From the NCBI RefSeq assembly GCF_022605725.1, contig NC_065556.1:29061140-29125139 (forward strand): 64,000 nt of DNA. Direction: 5' to 3'. Position numbers and translations under genes: made by a program. Of this stretch, positions 11,761 through 24,100 are shown piece by piece. Source of the DNA: Anthonomus grandis grandis. Its lineage: Eukaryota; Arthropoda; Insecta; Coleoptera; Curculionidae. Under the pieces are notes generated by a model that was given only the letters and a program-made list of their open reading frames with translations, searched no databases and had not been told where the DNA came from. How positions within the stretch are numbered: position 1 is the stretch's first letter; every line of letters begins with the position of its first letter.

Positions 11761-13432
11761 TATTCCTTATGCCTTTTTATTTTTTTCGCAACTTAGCCAT
11801 TTTTCATACAGGATTGTATTAGGTATGGTTTTTTCTAAAAAACAAAAATTCCGCATTATTTCGCAAAAAGTGATGGGTGTCATTTAAAAGCAAACACTTT
11901 AGAGGATTGATCCTAAAAATTTTATGAAACAACTTTAAACTACTTTCTGTAAATTTTGATGAAAGTGAGAAAAATGATAACTTACCTTCGAAAATGTTGT
12001 TCATACTTAAGTGTACAAAATTAAAAATATAATTACTTTAAAACACGAGTGCACACTACAAAAATTTTATTTTAAACTAAACTTCTAAGAATAACCACAA
12101 ATCTTTATCGGTATAAAATGTTTTTATTTTCTAAAAATTTCTGAATAAAAACAGTTAAAGGTACCTGCCTTATCTTACTCGGGTATTTTGCTAAACATAA
12201 CCCCAAGAATGTTTTAAAAATTAAATACTTTATTTGTACATTTTTGTCCATTTGTTGCAACACTGTGCGCCGTCAGCAGGGTCTTGTTCGTTTGGGTATA
12301 GGGCAGCCAAAGCAGGGATAAGATCTTCTGAAAAAAACTTCAAATAGCCTTGTCCTGTTAAGTTTTCTTCGAAAAAGTATGGCCCTATTACTTTATTTAT
12401 TTTCCACGATACCAGCCCAAACATTTATAGATTTACGGTACTGTGTATGAGCCTCAGTTGCCTAGTGTGGATTTGACGGTGACCAGTATCGACAATTTAT
12501 GCCGATTTACGACACCGTTTAAACAAAAAGTTGCTTCATCCGAAAACAAAACTCTTATCACAAACTGACGGTTATTATTGTAAATGTTCATCATTTGCTC
12601 GCAAAATTGGTTTCTTCGATCAGGATCGTCCTCATTTAATTCTTGTATTAGTCTAATTTTATAAGGATAGTATTCATTTTGCTTTTAATATGCGTCTTAC
12701 TGACGTTCCGGCTATATTATTATCAACTGAAATTTGTGAAGTTGCATTGCTTGGATTTTCTTCGACGGACAGCAGAACGTTTAATTTTGTTTCGTCAGAA
12801 ATTTTTGGACGACCTGATCTTGGCAAATCCCTAACATGACCTGAAGGTTTGAATTTGTGCTCTATTCTACTAACTGAGAAATAGGATGATTTGGGTATTT
12901 GGCATTAAACAGTTCACTTACTCCTTTTTGCGTGTGCACTCGATCCCCGTACCCTAGCATCATCAAAATTTCAATTCGTTGGGTTTTCGTTAAATTAGCC
13001 ATCATTTATTCTGATAAAACTCCAATTGACAGTGACATTCTAAAATGGAGATTCTTTACAAGTGCAACCATGGAAATAGAAACAATTGGCAGTGTTTATA
13101 ACATTATTTTTATCCTCGATTTTACCTTAATTTGTAAATAGGCGTACTTATTTGTTTTCTTGTTATTTAAATGTAAATATTTCGGAAACAGTTGAGTTTT
13201 GAAATAAGGTGTATTATACGAAACTTGCTTGGAATTTCGCCTATATTTCATAAATGTAATAAAAAATATAGCATTCCAGTTAAAAAAAAGATCGATGACG
13301 TTATATCTTTTTTTTTGTTCCACCCTGTATATAAACATTTATGTGAAATAATGCGCAACTTAAAATAAAAATCGACGGGTCCGAGCGTTTTCTCAAAAAA
13401 TTATGTCTCTAATTTTTATCGAATTTATGCGG

Positions 13433-15111
13433 TCACTGTATGTACACTGACAAAATAGTTAAGGAGTGTAACTTTTTAGTAACAGGTTTACTTATCAAGA
13501 TTCATTCTTTTTAAAAATGGACTATTATACTTTTTGACATTAATTCCATATTACTATGAATTATTTTCTTAATTTCAGTAACACAAGGTAAATTAAAAGA
13601 AATTTGAATTTAATTATTTAAAATACTTCGCTCTTAGAAGGTTATTTTAGTTTTACTAAAAAATGTGCTTAAATTATTAAAATTAATTAAATTATTAGGA
13701 ACGTTTTTGGACCTATGTTAAAAGATCTTACTATTTTCCAAGTCTTTTAAAGGTTTTTCTTAAGAAATGCATTATTTAAATATTGTTCCGTTTTTCCGTT
13801 ATTAGATTTATGGCCCTTTTATAGATCCCACTCGTTTTTTTAAAAAACCCCGGAATGCTGCATCACTTTATCCTAAAAACTTTAATATTTTGTGTCAATT
13901 ATGGAGTCCAAGGTTTACTTATTCTTGTTTATCAAAAACTGAATTCAATATATTTAACAAAAATAGAAAGAATAAGCTGATTAAATAATAAATTAGTTTC
14001 TTTATATATTATATCAAGACAATGTATTGACCAAGGTATCATCAGTTTCAAATACAGGGTCCAGTAGTGATGGGGAATTACCTGATATACGAATGGGTTT
14101 TATTAAAAATTTAAATTAGGTTTAATTGTTAAAATCTTCCCTAAATATTATTTCCTCAATGTATTGTTTCCTTCTCTTTTGTTCTAAGAGTATTAGTTTT
14201 TTTTTGCATAATAATTGCTTTATTATACTCAAGATGTCCCTTTGGGTTTGCTTTAATTACACTTATTTTACATGTTTAACAATAATTGGTTTTCTTTCAT
14301 TAAGTCCACAATTGAAGAAAAAATTATTCTCGTCCTAGGAAAAAGTGGAGGAGTAATTGTTTACAACAAAAATTTTCAATAAAACAATTTTTTCCTAAAT
14401 AACAGTTTTTTTTTATTTACAAGAATCCCTTAGACCTATTTACCTAAAATAAATAAGATATAAAAGACAATAAATAGTAAATTAAATAACTATGGACCAG
14501 CGCTACCTTCATCAAATTAAATCAAACATTCCAAACGGGCGCGGAATTATTGATCTAATTTAATTACTATTTAAATATTATGCAGCACAAAAGTCGAAAA
14601 TAGGCAAATCAGGTTCATTTAGACGGGGAAATCACTGTTATACCACTTGAAATTCAAATGTTATTTGGTAAATAAATATAGTGTAATTTATTTTGAATAC
14701 TCATAAAATAATCAGTTTTCCCAGAAAATCACCGGGAAATTAATTGTTTTATAAACAAAAAGAGACAACAGTATGGAATCGGTCCTAATAACATTTCACT
14801 GGAAATTGGAAAATATAAAACAACTGGTGCTTTTATCATAAAGTTTTTTGTTATCGTTTGTAATTTAACTGACTTTAAAAGATTTTTTATAAGCTTAGGA
14901 CAGTTTGGGTTGAAAATTGAAATTTGAACCTTAACCAGTCTCACGCCTGTAATCTAAATAATTTTGCAAGAAAACTACAATTTCATTATGATTAGAGCAA
15001 TTACTTAAGAGTAAAATGCTATAGACCATATTCATTTTCAAGCATTATCTGCCATAAAATTACTATACTGGATACAATAAGATCTTCGCTAATAACAGTT
15101 ATATGATTTAT
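13433..15111. other. Intergenic, no gene recognised
   Basis: AT-rich sequence between the mariner-like element and the 3' end of the second Osiris-like gene. Only short chance ORFs are present on either strand. I see no terminal repeats or RNA genes. Confidence 0.6.
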
Positions 15112-18100
15112 TTATTTACTAATTTTTCTAGCTTCAACCAGTTTATTGATTTCATTATAAGTAGTGAGCAAGGCGGGACTAGGTTCGTGGGCAGTTAAAG
15201 CAGAACATCCTCCATGTTCGGGACACTCCGTTTCACCATCTTGACCATCTTTGGCGGCCTTCATGTAGCGGAAGAACCGCAGGATTTCCGGGTTATCCGA
15301 AGTCGGTTTTCGCAGTTCGTTTAGTTCCCTGCAAGAAAAAAAAAACAACAAAATGTAAAGGGAATTTAGGTTTATTCGTTATTGATCCAGACATTCAGAG
15401 TTCGGCAGCGTTCCAATATTTCCGGAGCGTCAAGGATTACCTTGTTGTTACGAAAATAACCATAAAATCTATCCTAGGCCGGGGGCTTAAACTTGACGAA
15501 TTAGCCGGAGAGTGGTCCAATGGGAGAACTAAGTTCCTGCTTTCGTCCGGATGCGGTTTTCGCAGTTGATGGAGGGATTTAATTAAATTTTCTACCGTGT
15601 CCGGCCTGTGACGGATGATGGCCGCAATCGCAAAAAGAACATCGGGGTTTGGAAAAAACACGTGTACAAAATGGCTTTTGCCTCAGAAATATCGATTAAA
15701 ATCAAATTTGACAGGGGGAAGGCGAACCTCTGAAAAGGCCTTTTTATATGTCTCGATCCTCTTCTACATAAATAATTTAATAGAGAGGTCCGCAAAACCT
15801 CAAGAAAATAGGCCCTTGCCATTAAACAGCCTTTTAGGCTTATTTGATTACAGTTCCTTTCTCTTTGATAACTTTATTTGTCTGAAGCAATCCAATTTAT
15901 TCCCAGACTGTTGAGATATGGGATTTAATTAAGAAATTTGTTTTTCTTTTTTTTTTTAATAATAATAATAATAAATATCTGCCGTTACATAAAATTTTGC
16001 GCCAAACAGATTTTTTTCTTGCACCGGATAACTGACAGGTATGCAATTCCCAGCTGATTTATATATCAATTCGGAAAATATCGAATGAAAATACCTCTAC
16101 GTTTGGTAATATCGCTGCATTTATTGGTTTTATATGACGGCTTTCGAGTGGCAAATAAAAAGCGTTTTTAACCCAATCGATAGAGATATTTTCAGTTTTT
16201 CTATTTATCAGTAACTAGAGATTTTTAGTTAAAAATTAATTCAACCGCATTCGCTCCAGTTTTTAGTATGAATTGGCTTGCAAATGAAAACCATTTCGCA
16301 GTGGTCGTCAATGATTCCCGGATCCGAGGGCAGTTTTTGTTTTAATGAAATTATTTATTTTTAAAATAAACAACTATAAAGTCTTGATAATATCAAAGGC
16401 TTTACGAACATCTAAATATTTTTCAAGCTCATTGAATAATTTTTATTAATTTTAGTTTCATATGAAAGCCGATGAGTTTCTTTTCCAAAAAAGGCCTTTA
16501 CAAGTTTCCTTGTAAATACAGCCATTCTTGAATTACTGAGTCATTGTTCAATAAATCAGGAAAATGTTGATGGTTTTTTGGAAATTTTTAAAATTTAAGG
16601 AATTTCCTATTGAATTGATTTTTAAATTTATTAATTTAAAAATTAATGTGATGGCTTTGGATGACAAGTTTTTTGCAATGTTGCAATAATTAATTAGTAG
16701 GTACCACTGTAAATTATTTAATAATTTTTTTTTTCTTTTAAGGTAATTATTTCATGCAATAAAAACGTTTTTTTAATAAAATTACCCTTAGCCCCCCACC
16801 CACCCCACATTTTTATCCAGTAAGATATTCTTCTGAAAAGTCATCGTTTTTATATTAAATATTTATATATAATTTATTTAAAATTATAATAAATTGAAAT
16901 AAACAATTTTATTCATGTATTATTTGATAAAACAGTGATTTTGCAAAAGAATTTTTACTGGTAAAGTTTGTGGGGCGGGTGGGGGGCTAAGGGTAGTATT
17001 TTTGAAAAACGGTTATTTTGTAGAAGAAAAAAACAATTTTTTAATGCAACTATCCTTAGCCCCCCACCCACCCCACATACTAAACCGGTAAGAAATTCTT
17101 TTAAAAAATCACTGTTTTTGTATTAAATATTTAAAAATATACATACATATAATTATAACAAATCTAAATAAAGAAACTGTGTTATCCAAGCGTATTATTT
17201 TGGAAAACAATGATTTTTGAAAGCAATTTCTTACTGGTAAGGTGTGTGGGGCGGGTGGGGGGCCAAGGGTTGTATTTTTGAAAAATGGTTATTTTGTAGA
17301 AGAAAAAAACAATTTTTTAATGAAACTATCCTTAGCCGCCCACCCACCCCACATACTAAACCAGTAAGAAATTCTTTTGAAAAATCACTGTTTTTGTATT
17401 AAATATTTAATAATATACATATATATAATTATAACAAATCTAAATAAAGAAACTGTGTTATCCAAGCGTATTATTTTGGAAAACAACGATTTTTGAAAGC
17501 AATTTCTTACTGGTAAGGTGTGTGGGGCGGGTGGGGGGCCAAGGGTTATATTTTTGGAAAACGGTTATTTTGTAGAAGAAAAAAACAATTTTTTAAGGAA
17601 ACTCGTTTTCCTTATCACTTTGTATAAAATATGTCTCAACAAAAAAAAAACGCGTACATGTCTAATTCACCATCATACGATAATCTAAATTTCCCCCTTT
17701 GGCATATTATTTCCACCCGTCCGTTTCGACTAATTGCAGAAAATATGTACCGAGTACAATGACCCATTTTAAAATTGCTCCGACGAGTGCAGCAGCGGTC
17801 ATTAGCAAAAGTCGATTAAATTGTGCAATTATTGTAAAAGCCCTATTTTATTAATTTATTAAAATAATGATTACCTGCTTAGTTGAGCGGACACCAAATT
17901 ACTATACGGAGCATATTTGGCGGGATTCGCGTACATTAAGCACACGAGTCGTTCCCGGCACCTCTCAGTTTCTTGGCCCTTATCTTGGCCGGCCAATCCC
18001 CACTGTTGGAAAACCGCATCCAGTCTGGATAGAAGTGGACTGTAGAACGGATCGTAGCTGGTCAATAAAAGCGACGAAGACGGAATCTTATGGAACACTT

Positions 18101-21100
18101 TGTAGTCGGTTTTCTTTTGGGGACGTCGCAAGTAGTAGTTGTCGCTCATGGTTGGGGCGGTGTAGATTCTTTTGTTGGCGAATCCTAACCTGGAAAATTG
18201 GCACGGACTCATTTTTTCGAATTCAAATTTACTATCTGAATCTGATTAAATAATTAGTTTTTTCTTAGAAAAAATACCCAAACTAACTTATACAATATTA
18301 ATATAAATATGGAGGCATTATATAATAGACCATAGGTTTCATCAATGGTGCTAAAACTAATTTTTCACAATAGGCTTAAATTGTTATCCGCATAGTTTAG
18401 ACAATTAAATATTTTATACGTAATTAAATGTAAGCAGCAAAAATTCAGAATAAAAGAAATTAAAAAAAGGAGTGTTTCAATTTAGTAATTGATAACAAAC
18501 ACTTAGATTAAAGGTCAATTTTTGTAAAAAGATCAAATAACAAATCCTATTGTTATCTAAATAATAAAATAATCTAAATAAAGAAACTGTGTTATCCAAG
18601 CGTATTATTTTGGAAAACAATGATTTTTGAGAGCAATTTCTTACTGGTAAGGTGTGTGGGGCGGGTGGGGGGCCAAGGGTTGTATTGATGAAAACCGTTT
18701 TTATTACATAAAATAATTTAAAATAAATAGAGTCATTTTTCAAAAAAATGTACAAAAAAGCTTCCAGAGCACAGATTTACTTGATTTTTTTTGATAATAG
18801 CTGAAATACATCTCATTAATAAATTTAATTAATTAAAAAATCTTGTTTAGTCATTTTTACTTTAGGTGGTAGTCCTTGAAGCAATTTTCCACACATTTTT
18901 CTTCACAGACAGAGGACAGAAATAACGTGTTTCTCGTCGAAGTTTATTCGAAGTACATACACGGCAAGGTCTTGTAGGTCGTTGTTTTTTTTCGGTTGGT
19001 GGTATACCTTCCAAATAGTGAAAATCCCGCTGCTGTACGCCTAGGCTTTTTCATAATGCCTAGGCATATTGTAATATAGTTCAAATAATTCAAAATATCA
19101 CAATTTGACTAATAATTTTAGGCGTATTATAATACGACTGACGGCCATCCAGTCGAATTATTATATAAAAGCAATATCATCTCGGCTTTTGCTTCATTGC
19201 AGTTAATTTGTTATTTCTATGTATAATATAGTTATTATAGAAATAGATGTAGAATGTATAGCTAAAAATCTTGGCCTTGGACTTTTTTTAGCTTTCACAA
19301 AACTAGTAGTAGAGAGGAAAAAAAATTAAGCTATAAATATTTTAAATATAAAATTTATTTGGAATAAAAGTAAAAATTATAGTTCTAGAGTAATTATTTA
19401 CTGTTGGTGGATTTTAGTTGGAGTTATAGGTCTAAGCTAGAAGAACACTTTGAAAAAAAATTGTATTTGCCGACGTTTTGATTTAAATTAGATCATCCTC
19501 AGGGCACTAAAAACAGGTAAAATTTATGGACAATTAAATCAGAGTTAATAATTATTTGTATAAAATAGACATGAATTAAATATACAGATAATTATTAACT
19601 CTCATTTATTATATTATCATAAATTTTGTCTGTTTTCAGTGCCCCGAGGATGATCTAATTTAATTTGAAACATCGGCAGATACAAGCATTTTTCTCCAAA
19701 GTGTTTTTTCTTTGACCTAAATCCATTAAAGAGATTTTAATGTTTTTGAAAATATACAAATAAACCAACAGTTTAAGGTTAAGGTCACCATCAAAAGATA
19801 AAATTATTATTTATTACAGCATGGTCCGCCTTTATGACATTTGCTACTACATTTTATATGAGCTTTAAAACATAAACATTTATTGTTGCGATACTGTACC
19901 TTACTTGGTTTACAAGAACACTTTTTAAAATCCTGTCCTTCAAACTTTGAAAACAATCTTAGAGCTTCCCTTAAGGAAATTGACTTTTCTTCTGGGATGT
20001 TAATAATGGTATTGTTTTTGCAATAAGAAATTTCATCCCTGGGAAACCATCGATTTAACATGCCATGTGTAGTACCAATTTGATAAACACCGTTAGTTAC
20101 ATTTACTATAGCTCCTAATATATTCTTGGGATCAAGTGGTCCTCTATCTACCTTAGGAACCTCGATTGCAATAATTTGGCCTATATTCAGAGGCTTTAAT
20201 TTTTTATTGCTGACCTCCAACATTTTTTCTGCAGCGCGTTTTTGTCCCAAAGCAGATCCTTCTCTTTGATGCTTAACTTTTTTTTCGTTTCTGCATAGAT
20301 CACAAGTCTGCTGTTGTTGATTTAAGGAAATTGATTTAGGCAAATTATTTTGGTCACACTTTATACATCTTAGGGTAGAAGCATCTGTAATAGTTTCTTT
20401 ATTGTCAATATCAGGTTTTTGCTGAGAAATATTTTCATGATCTTTTTCCACAAATTCCTCTGTAGCATTATCATCAATATACAGTATTTCTACTCCATGG
20501 TTCGCTTCTAAATCGTCTATTGGTTCTTCTAACTCATAGATAAGTACCATCCTGTCATCTGTATTATTCAAGTCGGTAACTACTGAAGTCTCGATTTCTT
20601 TATAAATGTCAGTAGAATATTTGTCGTCAGTGTGATTGCTAGTCGTGTCGACTTGTAAGATAGTTAATGTGGCATCGTGTACTCCTTCAGATGTTTAACG
20701 ATCAGCTAAAGTATCTTCTGGACATCCTCCAGTTGAACTATTATTTAAAGTTGTTTCTAAATCTTCTTCTTTGTTTATAATATGAATAACCTCAGAAGGC
20801 AAATTAGTAGAAAACAAACCAACCTGAAAATCCACTCCAAATCCTGTGATCCTGTGATAGGAAGAATTTTTTTGCCACTGAACAAAATAGCAGCCAAAGG
20901 ACCAGTTTGTTGAATTATTATTTTTTAGAGCAAGATTTAAGCACATCCTGGTTTGATCTTTTAACACTTCCTTGACTTTGCGGGTGACGCGGGCGTCCAT
21001 TAATGATCTTGCAAGAGGGCCATTTAGCAACCATTTCATGGATTATCTGGTTTACAAATTCTCTTCTATTATTACTTTGCAAGATAATAGGAGCTCCGAT

Positions 21101-24100
21101 TTCTAAACAAAATTTTAGAAGTTCTTCGCATACATCTTTGGCATTCTGAGATTTTAAAGATCTGAGATGAATAAATTTGGTAAGATGGTCCTGGTAATTC
21201 ATTAACCATTTGTATTCTCCATCAGGCGTTGACTGTAAATCGATAAGGTCCACTTGTCCGCGATGATTAAAATCTTTGGATATAATGAGTTTCACTACCA
21301 CACCTTTTTTGCTTTTTTTTCCGCACAGGCTGTAAAACATTTAACAAATATTTCTACTGCTGGTCTGGGAATTGCATAATTGGATTTCAATGCCATTAAC
21401 ATCTTATCGCGGCCTCCGTGACCCGTACCTATATGAATTTCAATTAATTTCTTATAAAACTCTTCATAGGCAATTATGAAAATTATGTGATCATCTTCCT
21501 TGGTTCTTTTTTTAATTACTTTTCTTGTTCCACCAATTTCCATAGTTTCATAATTACGTGAGTAATACAGCTAGCTGGTTATTATTCCTTCTAGTTCCTT
21601 TATTTTTTGCTTCCCGGGAACTAACTAAAATATCGCTTACTTCTCTTATTTCTTCCAGGGTCCATGGTCTTTTACTGCTTTTTCCATATTCTGAAATTAA
21701 AAGACGTATTTTTGTAAAATAATAATTACAAAGTTCCCAATATGGAATAATGTAACTTTTTTTAGCTAAATTAATAATATTTATTAGTTTATCTCCGCCA
21801 CTAGCTAATGTAAAAACTTCATATTTCTTACAGTTATGGCTCTTCATGCTACTAATACTTGTGCAATAACCCTTCCCCGCATAAAAATGCAGAAAAACGT
21901 GAAATTACATTAAATTTTGCATATTTTAGTGCTTAAGACCCCCTCCCCCCCAAGCCCCTCCAAAAGTTACTGTCTAGTTGCGCCACTGGACTTCTGTATT
22001 AATTTCGTATCTTAAGCAAAAAGTGTCTAATACAAAAGAAATATAAAGTTGTCAACAAACAAGGTTATAGTTATGTTTATATAGTTTACTTACCATTATA
22101 AAACTGCTCTTGTTCTATATAATAATTGGCTTTATTCACAAACATTAAATTAGCACTCATTTTAAATGGTATATAGGTAGGTATATCGCACAACACTAAC
22201 TAAAATTAAGATTGCAATTCACCTGACAAACTGTTCAATCTAGTTAGTAGTCAGTTCTTCTGGAGAGCCATCAGTCGTATTATAATACGCCTGCTCTCAT
22301 GTAGTCATATTGTAATATACTCACGTACAGATTGAATTTAACAATAAGCCTACTAAGATTCAGTCATATTATAATACGCCTAAAATTATTAGTCAAATTG
22401 TGATATTTTGAATTATTTGAACTATATTACAATATGCCTAGGCATATTCAAAAAGCCTAGGCGTATTACAATACGCCTGCGACATATATATTTCCAGAAT
22501 ATGCAATGAAATCTTTTTTGGCCATCTAATAGTTTTTCTTAGTGAGCTATAGTAACTTAGCATTTGATCGGACTGGTCGATACCTGACATTCCTGCATTG
22601 TAGTCCTTTATTAAATTAGGTTTCACAGAAACTTTTCCGTTCCTGTTGCGCACTTCAATCATTAATTTGTACTTTGTGCATATTTAAAATCGTGGTTGGG
22701 CGCCACAAGAAACTTCTGCTCGGACACGCCCGACCACGAGATAACTCGAAATTATGATTTGTAAGCCATTTTGACTAAATATTTCAATTTTGACATAGTG
22801 GCGTCTGAAAATGTTTTTTATGTAAATGTCATGGCAGTCAACGTGTTAATCATTATTAGATTTTATCCCTTAAGTTAAACAAGAATATGTTTAATTGAAT
22901 ATCTACTTCAGGCTTTATAAAAATATTTTTACTTCCTGTAATATAATAAAAGTATAAAGCTAAGTAGGTCCTCTATTGATTTCGAATTAATTTTCTAATA
23001 TTATTAACAACTTTTCTAAAGTTTTTAAGCGGTTCCTTCATTCAGCATTATACTTTCCTATAAAACATCTTATAGACACTAGACAGCATGGCTTCATGAA
23101 GGGCAGATCCACTACCACTAATCTTATTACGATCACGGAATTTATTTCAGAATCTATAAATGATAATTCTCAAGTTGATGTAGTCTATACAGATTTCTCC
23201 ATTCCATTCTTATATCAAATCTTTCTAACCAATTTGGGTTTTCATCTCGTTTAACTTCTCTGATCTCTTCTTATCTCGCTAAACGTCCTCAACATGTTGA
23301 ATGCTTTGGACACAGCTCACCTGAAATAGTCTCTCCCTCAGGCGTACCACAAGGTTCCATATTGGGACCTCTACTTTTCAACTCATTTATTAATACCATT
23401 TCTAAGGAGGACCTAGAAGTAAACAGCTTATTATACTGTGATGATAATAAATTATACTGTAGAATTGATACTATTGAGGACTGCATTAATCTCCAAGCAG
23501 CCTTTAACGCAGTGAATGAATGGTGCAAGAATAACAACTTGCCTCTAAATGCCTCTTATCTCCTACTCCTTAGAAAAGAACTGTGTTACTTACCAATACA
23601 AAATGGATAAAGTGATACTACCAAGATCAACCCACTTCAAAGACTTGGGAGTCATTTTTGATTCAGCTCACTTTCATTTAGTTTTCATATCGAAGATATC
23701 ATAAAAAGAAATTATAAAATGCTGGGTTTTGTTATCAGGAACTCTCCATTCTTTGAGAATATCTCTAGCATTAAACTCCTGTACTTTACCTATGTTCGTT
23801 CAATTTTGGAATATTCTTTCCAAGTCTAGTCGCCACATTATCAAAACCATATTCAAGAGCTTGAAAATATACAGCGAAAATTTCTTAAATTCCTTTGGTT
23901 TAAACGCGAAGGAGTGTACCTGGAAATAGGCTTCTCACATGATCGTTTGCTTGTACGATTTCAGGTAAAATCTTTACAGGAAAGAAGGGATTCGGCAGAT
24001 TTACAGTTCTTACATAAATTAATTAATGGCGTAACTGACTCGCCAGAGATCTTGCAAGTTCTAAATTTACGCACTCCTCGGCTATTAGCTCGCAGTTCTC

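Larger units (their letters stand above)
9883..12267 (-). mobile_element. Transib element, nested
   Basis: The termini are CACAGTA...(left, 9883) and ...CACTGTG (right, 12267), extended as CACAGTRTTGCAAC. They are flanked by a perfect 5-bp GC-rich duplication, CGCCG, at 9878-9882 and 12268-12272. A 5-bp GC-rich duplication and a CACAGTG start are diagnostic of Transib, the transposon superfamily related to RAG1 and its recombination signals. Total length is 2385 bp. The insertion site lies inside the mariner-like transposase gene. Confidence 0.88.
9558..13005 (-). pseudogene. Mariner-like DDE transposase split by Transib
   Basis: The N-terminal part starts at ATG 13005 (MANLTKTQRIEILMMLGYGD) and carries the HTH region, decayed by stops from about 12870. 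The catalytic part includes KVIGPYFFEENLTGQGYLKF (12400-12340), then GAPPH just left of the insertion (about 9880-9868). It continues with RWIGRRGPIEWPARSPDL and ends CQEVNGDQFEHLIH at 9558. The coding sequence resumes in frame across the Transib once one copy of its target duplication is removed. The domain order matches mariner-type transposases with a WPARSPDLxPxDxFLWG block. Several stops make it inactive. Confidence 0.8.
9209..13432 (-). mobile_element. Mariner-like element with ~340-bp inverted ends
   Basis: 9209-9548 and 13091-13432 are long inverted copies, beginning GCATAAATTCGATAAAAATT at the outer edges. The transposase lies between, reading leftward from 13005 to 9558. The element is interrupted by a Transib insertion at 9883-12267; removing it leaves about 1.84 kb. 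Target duplication at the outer ends was not resolved: the left flank carries an extra stretch (9191-9208) relative to the right. Confidence 0.7.
19036..22478 (-). mobile_element. KRBA2/Ginger-like DNA transposon
   Basis: Long terminal inverted repeats of roughly 110 bases: 19036-19145 and 22355-22478. They share CCTAGGC, TTCAAATAATTCAAAATATC, the ACTAATAATTTTAGGCGTAT block and AATACG. The left end lacks about 13 bases present at the right end. Palindromic TATTRTAATA-type motifs recur at both ends. It sits inside a piggyBac relic. The integrase gene between the ends identifies the type; a target duplication was not resolved. Confidence 0.7.

Noticed and set aside
15615..15914. Plus-strand 99-codon ORF
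   Set aside because: Overlaps the minus-strand decayed coding block and has no protein-like motifs.
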